Origin: Thuidium tamariscinum | Lineage: Eukaryota; Streptophyta; Bryopsida; Hypnales; Thuidiaceae | Assembly (NCBI GenBank): GCA_947034885.2 | Contig: OX344750.2 | Location: 4,588,001 to 4,652,000, forward strand | Direction: 5' to 3' | DNA length: 64,000 nt | Shown: positions 11,453 to 22,625 of the stretch, piece after piece | How positions within the stretch are numbered: position 1 is the first letter of the stretch | Layout: each line of letters starts with the position of its first letter | Notes under the pieces: model-generated | The model's input: the letters and a program-made list of their open reading frames with translations, nothing else | What the model was told of the DNA's origin: nothing | The model's database searches: none | Position numbers and translations under genes: made by a program

Positions 11453-12028
11453 CCCCTAAAGGATTGTTGTTCCCTAAGGAGACAAAATGGGTTTGGGGCA
11501 AGTTCTTATGGACTCAATTTCAGGTGAATTTTTTTGAAACTTTCTCATAAGATAGAAAAAGTGATTGGCTTCATGGGAATACAATTTTTTAAAATTTCAA
11601 ATGGTGCTTGGGAGCAAAAATTATACCATAAAGAGCCCAAAACTAATCTCAATGGGCAACAAATTCTTTTGGCAAAAATATAAATTTAAAATTTTGAATT
11701 TTTTTCCTAAAATAATGTATGTTTGTGTATATGTGAAGATTTGATTCATTCTATTTGGACTAGTAATGAGAAAGTTATGGACAACATAATTTTTCAAGTA
11801 GTTTCAACATCTTCTTGAGAAATATAACTTTGATTCCTCATATCTTCTAATCTATACATCAAACTTTGTGAAATTTTTATGATCTTGAGCAAGTTAAGTA
11901 CAAAATCCTATGGTTAGTTTCTAAAAAGAAATGTTATTTTTTGTTTCTTTCATGAATGTAACAAAAATGTAGCAAAATTGGGAGTTTTGAGAGGTTTTGA
12001 TAGAGAAATGGCCTTGGTCCTTTAAGAG
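11453..12028 (+). mobile_element. TTAA-type element, family 1, internally deleted
   Basis: Left end CCCCTAAAGGATTGTTGTTC (flank TTGAA, a damaged TTAA), right end GGTCCTTTAAGAG followed by TTAA at 12029-12032. At 576 bp it is shorter than the usual 920-960, so the middle has been lost. Left interior (AAACTTTCTCATAAGAT.GAAA, TTGGCTTCATGGGAATA) matches 7440-7490 and 32870-32930. Confidence 0.7.
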
Positions 12029-12032
12029 TTAA

Positions 12033-14344
12033 ATTCATCCCTAAATACCCAAGGCACTTTATTTTTCTATCGATGAAAATTAGAAGTTATGTATAACTTT
12101 TTAAGAGAGTTATATTGAGTACATTTTTTTTTGTTGAATATCTATTAAAATTTGTTTTATGTATCAAAAATTTGATTATGAGAAAAATCATTTGAATTTA
12201 AATAAAATAAACAAGTTTTGGCAAAATAGCAATTTAGGGCAGTTCATTATAAACAAAAAAATTGAGTATATTTTTTGAAATTGTTTTTTGATGAGAGGAC
12301 AAGGGGGCCCTTGTTCTTCCACCAAAAAAAATCATTTGAAATGTCCATGAGAAGTCATGGAGAAATTTTGTTTACAATAAATAGGGGATAGCATAATTAG
12401 GATTATTTACAATAGAAAAAAAATTGCAATATTGTACTTGGAAAAGCTTACGCAAGGCCATGGGAAAAATTTTGGCCCAAGTTTAAGCCAGTTTTTTCAC
12501 TATCATTTTTTTAAACTCATAAATTTGTCACAATGTACAAGGAGGTAATGGCAAGGAGGCAATTGTTGCATTGCTTCTTTTGGTGTAACAAGGTAGTTAT
12601 TCCTAATTGCTACATTGAATATAAACAAATTCAAATCTATAAAGAATCCATAAAGTCAATTACAAATTTTTCATTTGACAAACTACCATCCAAAAACTTG
12701 CATGGCAAAATGAAGTAATTACTTTACTGACATTTATTAGAATAGATAGTATAGAGGTCATAATTATAATGGAATCCATTGTCTATTGTGAGTCTTTTGA
12801 AGGTATGGGATTTTAAAGAAAAGAAAAAGGTATGGGATTACTTGAAGATGAGAGCTCAAATGCTTATTGTAAAAATATAGAAACTACGTTTGAAATATAA
12901 TTTCAAAACTCATTTTGGTATAGTAAAGTAATCTTTTTTTAAATTGGAAAACTAAGATGACATTGGTCTTCTAAAAATCCATTTGTAATTTTGACCTTCT
13001 AAGAAAAAGTTGTGGATAAAATTTAGAGAAGATGTTTGATCATTGTCAAAAAAGTGTTCCTCCTAACCCCTCTAAGAAATTCATCTATAAGTTTGGATTT
13101 GAGACATGAAAGCTCAAACAAGAGATTTTGGAGATGAAATTTAGCTTGATCTCTTAAATTTATTTAGTTCAAATTTTCTTATAAATAGTTATTCTACTAT
13201 TCCAAAATGAAGCCTAAAATTCTAATTAAAACACAATTGCTACTTTCACTTAACTATGAGTATTTGAGACCAAAGTAATTCTATTTTTTTGAATCTCAAT
13301 ATTTATTTAAAGATAATACTTAGAACAAATGGTAGAAAGCTGAAAGTAAAGCCTTCGAAACAAAGAGCCCGAAGTATTTCTAATTTATATATCTTATGTG
13401 AGTTGTTTTTACCTGATACAACCCTACTTCAATAAAGATCTTTTCTACTCGTCTCTATGCACACAAAATAAATGGATTTAAAGGCTATGAGAGATAGCTA
13501 CAAAATATTTTGACTTTCATCATATTTAATATTGAGTATCCTAAAATTATAGTTCATGGAGTGAAGAACATCTTGAACATCAAAGATAAGGGGAACATAT
13601 TCAAAATCAAACAAAATACTATCTACTATTAGAAATTCAAAATGAAATGGTTTTCGCTAATCTCGACCTAGCCTCCTTCCATGCTAAGCCTAATATGCCC
13701 CAACTACACTTTCTTTTGATAAACTTTGACATAGATTAATCAAGCTTGCCAAAGTATAATGGTTTGAGTGATTTTTTTTCCCTATCCTAGGTCTTGGTAA
13801 AATCTATAACTCTACCATTCCTCGTACCATTCTCATTTGGAAGAAATTCTTGTACATGCAAGCTATAAATTGTTGAAAAAAGAGTTTGTATAAGATTTTT
13901 CTAGAAGCTAGCTCCCTGATGGAATTTTTTGGTTTATGTTCCCCAATTTGAAATGTTATGAAATTCCTGAAAGTGTGACCATCTTTGTTATAAGATGAGA
14001 GCAAAAATACTTCAAGAAAATAAGTAAAATTGAATTGTGCAAAAGCCTCCTTGAATTAAAGCTATCTAGAATTTGGATTTAAGATTTCATATAAAAAGAA
14101 GATTGAAAGATTTCATATAACACTTATAGTTTTAATAACACTCTCTTGATAGAACCTTATCAACTTTTAATTTATAAGTAGTAGTATTGGAGTGTCTTTC
14201 ATATGTTTCACATTTATCTATGATACATCTAGTTTTGTATGGTTACAATTTTTAAAACATTGATAGAATTGATCAAAAATTATTTTTTTGTTTAGTTTTG
14301 AGCAAACTTAAAGAAGCTCAAAAAATGCCTAAGGCTTTCAAGTG
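12033..14344. other. AT-rich DNA, nothing recognised
   Basis: No gene, RNA or element with defined ends was found. The phrase GAGGACAAGGGGGCCCTTG at about 12294 contains a short palindrome and may be the end of another decayed repeat. The open frames at 12533-12718 and 13804-14004 have no family resemblance. Confidence 0.4.
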
Positions 14345-14348
14345 TTAA

Positions 14349-15295
14349 CCCCTAAAGGTTTTTTACTATGTTTTCACCAAAACCGCTTCAAAACTGTCAT
14401 TTTTTAGACAACTACCAAATTTTAAGAAAATTTTTTTTTTTGAACAAAAGTAACTATAGTATCTTTTAGAGCACAAGTTTAAAAAGATGTGAAAAAAAAT
14501 TCAGCAATTTCCACCGTGTAGATTGCAAGATATTAGTGTTTGAAGTGACAAAAACCCCGTTTTTACCACTGTGGAAATTTGGGCAGTTGCACTTCACAAG
14601 GTTACATTTGTATGAAAAAAAGTTCACACTGGTGGTTATTCTCTGGATTAATTCTTAAAGGCAAGTTGGCTATATGCAAAAAAAAAATTCAAATCATTTG
14701 GAGTTGTAAAACATAGAGGAAAAAAATAACAAGTACAAAGAAGTAGAAAATGAGCCAAAACACTAAATTGTAAACAATTTATTTATGGAATTGAAAAATT
14801 CTAATCCCAATGGTTAAAATGTTGTAATAAACAATCTTCACCTATTGCAATTATTTTAATCCAAAAATATTAAAAATTGAATTAAATAAAGGATTTCAAA
14901 CTTTTTTTGTAGTGTAGGAATTTTGTAACTAGCCACAAACTACCTCAAACTAAACCTCCTCATAACTTTTGACTCACTAATCCAAATGGAATGATTCAAA
15001 GATTCCTACATACACAAAATTCTAAATAAATTTTTTTCATTTTTCATTTTTTCAAAAAATTATTTTTAAAGAGTTTTTTTATCTGCCCAGGCTGCCCAAA
15101 GATCAAAGGAAATCACATATCATGCAATAACTTTTTGACTATGTAGTCAAATGTTATGAAGCTTGTTGGACCTTAAAGCTACTCCTCGGGTGCATGTTGT
15201 GTGAAAATTTCAAAGAAAAAGAATAAAAACTCCATTTGTAGTGAGCTGCCTAAAATCACTATGTTGCCAAGAAACGCAGTTTGGTCCTTTAGGGG
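14349..15295 (-). mobile_element. TTAA-flanked element, family 2 (inverted relative to 34020)
   Basis: A 947-bp element with TTAA at 14345-14348 and 15296-15299. Ends are CCCCTAAAGGTTTTTTACTA and, reverse-complemented from the right, CCCCTAAAGGACCAAACTGC. It aligns in reverse with 34020-34961 through most of its length, for example GATTGCAAGATATTAGTGTT and GTCAAATGTTATGAAGCTTG. Non-autonomous, no transposase. Confidence 0.85.
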
Positions 15296-16041
15296 TTAAA
15301 GGTCACTACATATAATGAAATAGTACAAGTACATAATTATATAGTTTCCTAAAAGTTAAAAAACTATGAAACTATAAGATGTTGTAAATTCTACTTCAAA
15401 CTAATAATACTAATAATCATTCTATTGAGTCTACTAAATTATTCTAAACTATTATTTTGTTTGTAAGTAAATTGAAATAAGAAATACTATTCAATAAGGT
15501 GATTTTGCATCTATATTGCAATACTATTGTAGCTTATTTCTTGAATAGCATCTAAGACTTGATAGGATAAAAGAAGTGTTTTTTTCATATACATGGTTGA
15601 ATTACATCAACCTCTAAAGGTTCTTGACTATATTTCCACCAAAAATGCTCCAAAACTATCATTCCTAGTACTGGTACTAGTACCAACTTATAAGAAAAAA
15701 CACACATTTTTGCACACATATAATCATAGGATATTGTTGTAAATTAGTTTGTTTTTTTAAAATTCAAGATTTTCTACCATGTAGATTACAAGATATCAAT
15801 GTTTGAACTAAGAAATGGTTTTTTTATAAGTACTACAAAAAATTGGGAAGTGTTACTTTGAATGGTTACATTTCTATACAAAAAATGTCTAGAATGTGAT
15901 TACTTTGTAAATTTGTTCTTCAAGGCAACTTTACTACAGTCATGCTTGAAAATTTTTAGATCATTTGAATTTGTACAATATATAGGAAAAAAATAATGAG
16001 CAAAAAAAAATTGAGTATGATCTTAAATACTAAATTAATAA

Positions 16042-17133
16042 CCCCTAGAGATTTTTGACTATGTTTTCATTGAAAAACACTCCAAAATTGTGATTTCTAA
16101 TACAAGTGCAAGATTTTCAAAAAACATTTTTTGACACATGAAACTATAGGATTTTCTATTAAAGTGGTTTGAAAAGATAAGGAAAAAATTTCAGAAATTT
16201 CTACCATGTAGATTGCAAGATATTCAAATTGAAATTGATAAAAATCATTTTTTATTCCAGCAAACATATAGGCAACTGCACTTCATAAGGTCACGTTTTT
16301 GTGAAAAAAATGTTCAAAATGGTGGTTACTCTTTAAATTCATCATAACTAGGGTGGCCCGTGCCGTTGCCACGGTCTAATTTTTTTAATGTATAGAAACT
16401 TCAAAATTCAATAACTTTCATGCCGTAGGTTGGAACACCATGAATCAAAGCCCGTGCACCCCTCCTTGCCGAAGGCTTTCCGATGGTACCAAACATGCAC
16501 CCAAGGGACTCACGGTCTGGGAGATCTCAACGTAACAAAAAAACAAAAAAACAGCGTATCTTCATAGGGGGATAAGTAGAAAGAAATTAAAAATGATTCA
16601 AAATATCAAATTGTGAACAATTTATTTATAAAAACAAAAAATGCCAATTTCAATGGTTGTAATATTGTAATAAACAATCTTCATTGAATGTTTTTTTTTC
16701 AAATATATTGAAAATTGAATTAAATAAAGGATTTCAAACATTTTTTTTGTAGAATAGAGATTACTACAATTACTAGCAAAGTACCCCAAACTAAAACTCC
16801 TCATAACTTTTGACTCACTAATCAAAATGGAATGATTCAAATCTTTCCACATAGATATAAATTTAATAAATCAATTTCAAATTTTTATTTTTCTCAAAGG
16901 TGATTTTTAAAGAAGTTTTTTTAGCTCACGGGTTGCTTGCCAAGTAAAGAAAACAACATATCATGCTATAACTTTTTAACCATGTAGTCAAAAGCTATAA
17001 AAATTGTTGGGCCTTAAAGTTATTCCTTGGGTACATGTTGTGTGAAAATTTAAAGGAAAAAACAAACTCCATTTGTAATGAGTTGCTTGAAATTGCTATG
17101 TTGCCAAAAAAACATAGTTCAAGGCTTAAGGGG
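16042..17133 (-). mobile_element. TTAA-type element, family 2, nested inside another copy
   Basis: The left end CCCCTAGAGATTTTTGACTA is preceded by ATAA; the right end AAGGCTTAAGGGG is followed by TTCA. It sits inside the family 2 copy 15611-17660 and itself contains the Helitron 16348-16572. Without the Helitron it is about 867 bp; compared with 34020-34961 it also lacks about 75 bp around the Helitron insertion site. Confidence 0.75.
16348..16572 (-). mobile_element. Short non-autonomous Helitron
   Basis: A 225-bp insert with Helitron structure on the minus strand. It begins TCCCCCTATG and ends CTAG; about ten bases before the end a hairpin with stem CCGTG/CACGG and loop GCAACGG can be seen. 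Host A precedes and host T follows on the element strand, as expected for insertion between A and T. No target duplication and no terminal inverted repeat, also as expected. No helicase or Rep sequence, so it depends on an autonomous partner. Confidence 0.75.
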
Positions 17134-17664
17134 TTCACAATTTATTTATGGAATTGAAAAATACCAATCCTAATGGTTGCAATGTTGTGATAAGCAACCT
17201 ACACCTACTGTTTTTGTTTTCAAATAAAAATATTAAAAATTGAATTGAATAAAGGAATACAAACTTTTTTTTGTAAAGAAGAGATTCTATATCTACCCAC
17301 AAACTACTACAAACTAAAACTCTTCATAACTTTTGACGCATTTATCAAAATAGAATGATTCATATCTTCCCCTTTAGATATAAATCTAATAAACAAATTT
17401 CAAATTTTTATTTCTTAAAAAAAATTTAAGAATTTTTTTGGTTGCTTGGATTGCTGATTGAGCTATAAAAACTACATATGATACAATAACTTTTTAAGAA
17501 TGTGGTCAAAAGTTATAAAAATTGTTGGGCCTTCAAGATTTTCCTTGAAAAAATGTTGTGTGAAAATTTCAAAGAAAAAAATAAAAACTTCATCCAAAGT
17601 AAATTGCCCAAAATTGCTATGTTGCCAAAAAAAAGTGTCTATAGTTTAGTGCTTTTGAGGTTAA

Positions 17665-18381
17665 TGAAGTGGTTCATGTTGATTCTCCAGCATGTGAAAT
17701 TGAAGTAGTACAACTATGACATAGATCACATGCAAAGAATACTACACTATACATATTATTTAGGAGATGAATTTGCACTATTTTTGGAAGGCAAGAAATT
17801 TCTTTTACATCATAGAAGTTCACATGTGACATTTATGTGATTCTAATGCATCTTTTTAAGAAAAAAATATTAAATCAATATTAATAGTTGTATGTTTTTT
17901 ATACAATGTGCAAAAAACGATTTCTTTCTATCCCTTGTAAACCATGAAACTACGATGAAGACATAAAAGTGTCTAATGAATAATTTCCTATTATGGAGAA
18001 ACAAAAAATACACCTATTGGTCCAAAAATTGAATCATATTCAAATGAGTGCCTATCACCGAAGAGGCGTCTTTCCAAGGTCAAGTTTCATATGTTAGTAG
18101 CACCCCCCCGGCTATGCTTCTAAAATTTCCTCCCATTCACTGAAAAAGTAGCTTTTTGCCAATACAATGCTTGTTTTTCTCCTTTGCATTGGGGGCAGGA
18201 CCGGTCAATGAAACCCATCAAAAAGACCGGATGAGAAAAAAAGGGAAATTAAAGAGCAACTATGCATCCCAATAAGAGAGGGGGGTAGTTCAGCTGACTA
18301 CTTCACTGGCCCAGTAAGCCTATCAGCTCACAGAAAAAGTGGAGTATTTGAAAAAGGCAACTGTTCTTTATTGAGGAAGTA
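17665..18381. other. AT-rich DNA, nothing recognised
   Basis: No gene or repeat boundary seen apart from the TA element that begins at 18382. Confidence 0.4.
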
Positions 18382-18684
18382 AGGTGGTATGCTCTAAAAG
18401 CGACCATGTTTCTAAAAGCGACCATGACACAATGATAGATTTTGGTTTCTGCAATGTACTATTGCTGTATATTTCAGCAGGCGGTTGCTTTTAGAGTACA
18501 CTGCATTTGAACTTTAAAAATTCATAACTAATTCTACACAGGTCCAAAAAAGATGAAACAACTTGGGTTAGATGCCAATTCCATTTTCCTTCTTATGAAA
18601 ATTTACTGAAAATTGATTCAAGGAGTATAGCTTCCTTGGAAAGGCAATCAGTTCTTAAATGGTTGCTTTTAGAGCATACTACCT
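18382..18684. mobile_element. TA-flanked MITE with 26-bp AGGT inverted repeats
   Basis: A 303-bp element. Left end AGGTGGTATGCTCTAAAAGC and, reverse-complemented, right end AGGTAGTATGCTCTAAAAGC; the match extends to 26 bases with two differences. TA at 18380-18381 and 18685-18686. The phrase TCTAAAAGCGACCATG is repeated just inside the left end. Interior sequence (CATAACTAATTC..CA, ATGAAACAACTTGGGTTAGA) is shared with 32406, 37540 and 19774. Confidence 0.8.
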
Positions 18685-18686
18685 TA

Positions 18687-19484
18687 ATGAAAGGTAGGTA
18701 CACCTTTTTCACTTATCTGCCTCGATTCCATTTTTTTAAAAGTGCACCGGTGGCTTTGGCCTTTGGTTCTGTGTACTTTTTCCTTGCAATGGAATTTTTC
18801 CATGTGTTTATGAAAAAAAAAAGTATCATAATTTTTCCTTAGGAATTATTCTTCTAACATAATTCCGAATTCCCAAATTCAAGGACATTGATCAATTATA
18901 CTCTTATTGCAAGGTCATCTTTAGGGCCTATTTCCACCAAAAATTTTAGGTTAGTCAAAGCCCAAGTGAATGGAGTGTTTGGATTGGAATTTTAGTGGAT
19001 TGGTACCATAGCTATCTTCTAATCAAAACATTTGTTTTTGTGGGCTTTGACCCAAGATTTTTTGTGTTTTATAGGCCCATAGGTATCTTCCAAGGTTGAT
19101 TGTGTGAATTGGTAGATGCATTGGTAGTTTGTTGTTTGTGTATTTTTGTAGAATATGTTTATAATTAGTATTTTGATTTTTTTTTTTAAATTTTAAGCTA
19201 ATGGAGTACTTTAAAAGTCTATCATTTTCCTCTTTTTAAGAGAGTTATCAATTTTCAATCCAAAATTATTTGTTCTCATGACCTAAAATCTTTATCGTTG
19301 AAACTAGGTCTTTCTTTGTTACAGGGTATTTTTATGATTGGAAATCCTATGCAAAAGACATAGTTTGTGGTTGCTTTCAGTATCTCCCCAAAATTGAGTT
19401 GCATCTTGAATTCATCATTGAATATTTTTTTTCTTTCATAACTTCATTCTAGTATCATGCAAGAAGGTTTAAGAATATTTTACA
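18687..19484. other. AT-rich DNA with a possible retroelement tail
   Basis: At 18745-18835 a TTTGGCCTTTGGTTCTGTGT stretch leads into CTTGCAATGGAATTTTTCCA and an adenine run, the same phrase as at 48160 and 32320. This resembles the 3' end of a truncated LINE. No gene in the rest. Confidence 0.35.
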
Positions 19485-19754
19485 CACTATAAGAAACCCC
19501 TGTCTTTGGTGACAAGCTCTAATTTTTTATAACGGATTTTAGGTGATGTCAATGCTGACAACTTAAAAACTTTATGTCAACAAAAATGTCCAATGTAACA
19601 TCAATGTTAACATAAAAACATTGGACTATCAACATTGATGTTACATTAGACATTTTTGTTGACATAAATTTTTTGGGTTGTAAGCATTGACATCACCTAA
19701 AATCCGTCATAAAAAATTAGGGCTCGTCACCTAAAACAAGTTTTTCTTATAGTG
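19485..19754. mobile_element. CACTA-type MITE forming a near-complete hairpin
   Basis: A 270-bp element starting CACTATAAGAAAC and ending TTTTTCTTATAGTG, the terminus typical of plant CACTA (En/Spm) transposons. The 3-bp target duplication ACA is at 19482-19484 and 19755-19757. Almost the whole element is an inverted repeat: AATTTTTTATAACGGATTTT, GGTGATGTCAATGCTGACAA and TGTCAACAAAAATGTC on the left all have complements on the right. The transcript would fold into a long hairpin that could feed small-RNA production (inference). Confidence 0.85.
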
Positions 19755-19773
19755 ACAAGTTCATTAAAAGGTA

Positions 19774-20089
19774 AGGTAGGAGGTTCAAACTCTGACAGGG
19801 CATTTTGAATCAAAAAGGACTCAGAGGTACATTTTGCTTTCTCCAATATACCAAAATGCACAAAATGTTTACAAAATTTTAGAGGTGGTCACTTTTAGAG
19901 CCCTATGGCTTTCAACTTCAAAATTTCATACCTAATTCAACCAAGCTCCAAAAAATATGAAACAACTTTAATAGGATGTCATTTCCTCTTGTCTTTCAAA
20001 GAAAATTTATTGAAAAATATTTCAAGATGTTTTCCCTCCCTAAAATTCAGCTTCAGCGCTTAGATGGTCGCTTTATGAACCTCCTACGT
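19774..20089. mobile_element. TA-flanked MITE, AGGT family
   Basis: A 316-bp element between TA at 19772-19773 and 20090-20091. Left end AGGTAGGAGGTTCA; the right end reverse-complemented reads ACGTAGGAGGTTCA. Interior phrases CAACTTCAAAATTTCATACC and ATATGAAACAACTTTAATAG match the copies at 37540 and (inverted) 32406. It stands only about 20 bp from the CACTA MITE. Confidence 0.75.
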
Positions 20090-20091
20090 TA

Positions 20092-21006
20092 TTGAAGCAC
20101 AAGATTGTCATTGTAAGGTATAACTTAGTTAAAGCAAGTAAAGAAACAAGAAGAAATAAGATTGTGTGACAGTGAAGAAGAAATTATATTTTTCAATGTT
20201 TGAATACCCTAAAGAGCTTGTGGTGGATGATGAAGAGAGTACTTTAGGATGAAGTTTGTTCAAATATTTTTTCAATTCATCCATGCGAATAATTCAGTTT
20301 TGTGGAATCAAATTTGCTTACCGAGTTATTTCATGAAATTGCCGTAAATAATATATTCGGTACAAAGATATAAGCAATTATATGAATTTCAAAATTGGAA
20401 TCATTGGTTCTTAGGAAAATTTCAATTTGTTTTGGGGAGAATCTGTTCTACACTAGCAGAAGGTCCATTGGTCTGAACTTGTGATTACTGTAGTTTCAGG
20501 AACAAACAAAATCGTGCAATTTTTTGAAAGATGGTTTGCCCATGCTTGGGTTCACTTTGATCCAGGAAAAATGGCAGCTTTCATTCAGACCAAGCAACAA
20601 AAAATTTCAGACAAAACAAATTTCCAGTAGCAGAATTTAAGACAAAACAGAGCACCGGTAATCCTTTATTTGATGGCTGCTGTAATATACAATGATCTCG
20701 CTACTTCACACTCACCCGTAGAAATGATCAAATGGCACACTTCTAAATTAAAGCAAAATTTTTACCTCCTACCATGATACAGGATGCCTCTCACGGCAGA
20801 TCAGAGTCAGTCGAACATCAAGCTTCTATCAATCTATACCTGGCTACTACCGGTATCTAGTCTCAAGTGATACAATTCGACTCGTCATCCTCACTCGATC
20901 TGTTGCTACGCAATCCAAAACACAACACCCGGAATGACGAGCTGGAATTTATTGGCATTTACAATTGGGAGCCTCCTCATTTGCTGTGCAAGATCAGCCA
21001 CCTTGT
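20092..21006. other. 3' flank of the two-exon basic protein gene
   Basis: No gene in 20092-20900. On the minus strand AATAAA motifs occur at 20953-20948, 54 bases after the stop codon of the gene at 21007-21756, and at 20670-20665. Either could be its polyadenylation signal, so part of this stretch is probably its 3' untranslated region. Confidence 0.45.
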
Positions 21007-21756
21007 TTACAGAGCCTGATTCAGGCGAGCTGCACGATTCTCACGCACCACGGCCCTCTTCCGCATCTCCACATCCAAAGCTCGTGCCACTTTCTGCCTC
21101 TTCCTCTCTGCAATCAAGATTCACGACAAACGAAATCAGCAAAGCGAATTCATTGCGTACTCGAGCAACCAGATAGTCGACCAGTAATTGGGGTGAAAAT
21201 CCGAACCCACATCCTTAAATCAATTGGGATTGTGCACCTTTACAGCAATTCAGGACGTGAGGACTTAAGACTACGTTACACTCCATTTTCTTATTATTAT
21301 GACCCTTCTCTGGAAAAGATTCTAGAATTTCCTGCACACTTGTCACCCTCACATTCAAACTGCAAAAGAGATGAGAAATTCCGTACCAGTGGCAGCCGCC
21401 TTGACATTCACGGCGCGCTCCTTCGCCGCAGCTCGCCGCAGCGGGTGCACTGGATGCGAAATTGTGTAAAACCCGAGCTTCATGTCTGCTCCGATATGCG
21501 CAAACTTCTCACCGATCTTCGCCCCGGCGACCGACATGCGTCGCCCGCTCGCAGCTCGCATATCAGTGAACTTCGTGGCCGGCCCTCCGATGGCCTTGTT
21601 CGAAGCGATCGCACCTCCAGCGCCCCTCTTGCGGCCCCATCCACGGCGTCTCCCCGCAACTCCAGTTCCCGTTCCAGCGCCGTAAGTAGTGTTCACGCCA
21701 GTGCCGTACCCAGTTCCAGTGCGGCCAGCCACCGTTTTCCTCCTTCCGAACGCCAT
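21007..21756 (-). CDS. Two-exon gene for a small basic Gly/Ala/Arg-rich protein of unknown function
   Basis: Exon 1 runs 21756-21387 and exon 2 runs 21107-21007, joined across a 279-nt GT-AG intron (donor CTG/GTACGG, acceptor TTGCAG/AGAGG). Splicing turns a frame that otherwise runs into intron sequence into a 156-residue protein with a clean stop. Residues 1-50 are rich in Gly, Thr and Arg (GRRKTVAGRTGTGYGTG, then AGRRRGWGRKRGAGG), the middle contains GAKIGEKFAHIGADMKLGF, and the C-terminal 45 residues are Ala/Arg/Lys/Glu-rich and probably a charged helix (RRAAAKERAVNVKAAATERK and onward). No signal peptide or membrane segment. The Arg/Lys content suggests nucleic-acid or chromatin contact, or a disordered stress protein, but I do not recognise the family. 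A TATA box and telo-boxes lie upstream. Other frames here, including a 307-codon plus-strand frame, are antisense shadows. Confidence 0.75.
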
Positions 21757-21941
21757 TGCAAACTCTCACTCCTTCTCGAACAAATCAAACAAATCACTAA
21801 CTTTCGAATCTCCAAACTCCTGCAGTCGATTCAAACTCTGTGCAAATGCTGCAAACTGGATATATACTCAATTAGATCGATGAATTGAATCGCTAAGTCG
21901 CTGAGAAATTGATGTGATGCTTACAATGCAGCGAAGGGTGG

Positions 21942-21950
21942 CTTATATAG
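21942..21950 (-). promoter_or_regulatory. TATA box of the basic protein gene
   Basis: CTATATAAG on the minus strand, about 190 bases before the ATG at 21756. Transcription would begin about 30 bases further on, near 21915, giving a leader of roughly 160 bases. Confidence 0.65.
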
Positions 21951-22340
21951 CTCTCACCGGGGGGCTCCACGACATCAGCTCGAAGGTTACTTCCCAAGTG
22001 GACCCGGTAGGAGTTGACGGCGGAGGGGGTACACCTGGCGGAGACCGCGAATGAGAGATCCACAGCTGTGTCAACTGTGCAAAAAATCTGGCGAGAGGCT
22101 CTCCATCCATGCGGGTGACTGGATGCCGTGAAGCCTGGGGCTGTGTCGTGCGTTGGGGGAGTGCCATGTGTGTGGTTTCCTGTAGGGTTTTGGGTTCGAG
22201 AATGACAACGGAGCTCTGGAAACGGAGCTTGCGGGGTGCATTGGAAGAGTCGCAGTAGTCGCGGCGAAGGGGCGAAGGGGAATCAGTTGACTTGTGACCG
22301 ACGGGTGTGGAATTTGGGGGTATCTTGGGTTGGTGGACGG

Positions 22341-22625
22341 ACTGGTGTGGGTGGGTAACCGGGGATTTTTAGGGTTTGGGAAACAACGGAAGAGAGGAAT
22401 GTAGGGGCTGGTTTGTAAACACTCTGTGTGACTCTGTTTTGTTGGGTTTTAGGGTTTATGGGGTATAGGGTAACAAGGTTACAAGGTTTAGAGTAACTGA
22501 TTGGTGTGGGTGGGTGACTTGGGTTTTTAGGGTTTGGCCAACAATGGAACAAGGGAATGAAATTAAGAGGCGGTGGTTGGTTTGCAAACAGTGTGTATGA
22601 CTATTTTCTATGGTTTCGAGTAGTC
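22341..22625 (-). promoter_or_regulatory. Tandem duplication carrying three telo-boxes upstream of the basic protein gene
   Basis: Two imperfect units, 22341-22499 and 22500-22625, with period about 159 bp (GGTGTGGGTGGGT at 22344 and 22503). On the minus strand, AAACCCTAA telo-boxes occur at 22377-22369, 22457-22449 and 22535-22527. In Arabidopsis such boxes are enriched in promoters of ribosomal-protein and other growth genes and bind TRB and Pur-alpha type factors. They lie 420-590 bases upstream of the TATA box, so a regulatory role is plausible but inferred. Confidence 0.5.

Larger units (their letters stand above)
15611..17660 (-). mobile_element. TTAA-type element, family 2, split by a second copy
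   Basis: The left piece 15611-16038 begins CCTCTAAAGGTTCTTGACTA (flank TCAA). The right piece starts about 17134 with TTCACAATTTATTTATGGAA, exactly where an intact family 2 copy would continue, and ends GCTTTTGAGG followed by TTAA at 17661-17664. Together about 955 bp are interrupted by the element at 16042-17133. The mutated ends fit the greater age implied by being the host of the nest. Confidence 0.75.

Noticed and set aside
20965..21888. 307-codon open frame on the plus strand
   Set aside because: It lies antisense to the two-exon basic protein gene. The minus strand has the ATG, GT-AG intron, clean join, TATA box and polyadenylation motif; the plus frame has none and starts without a supported ATG.
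22283..22552. Pro/Thr-rich 89-codon minus-strand frame
   Set aside because: It comes from the telo-box tandem duplication upstream of the basic protein gene and has no start or domain support.
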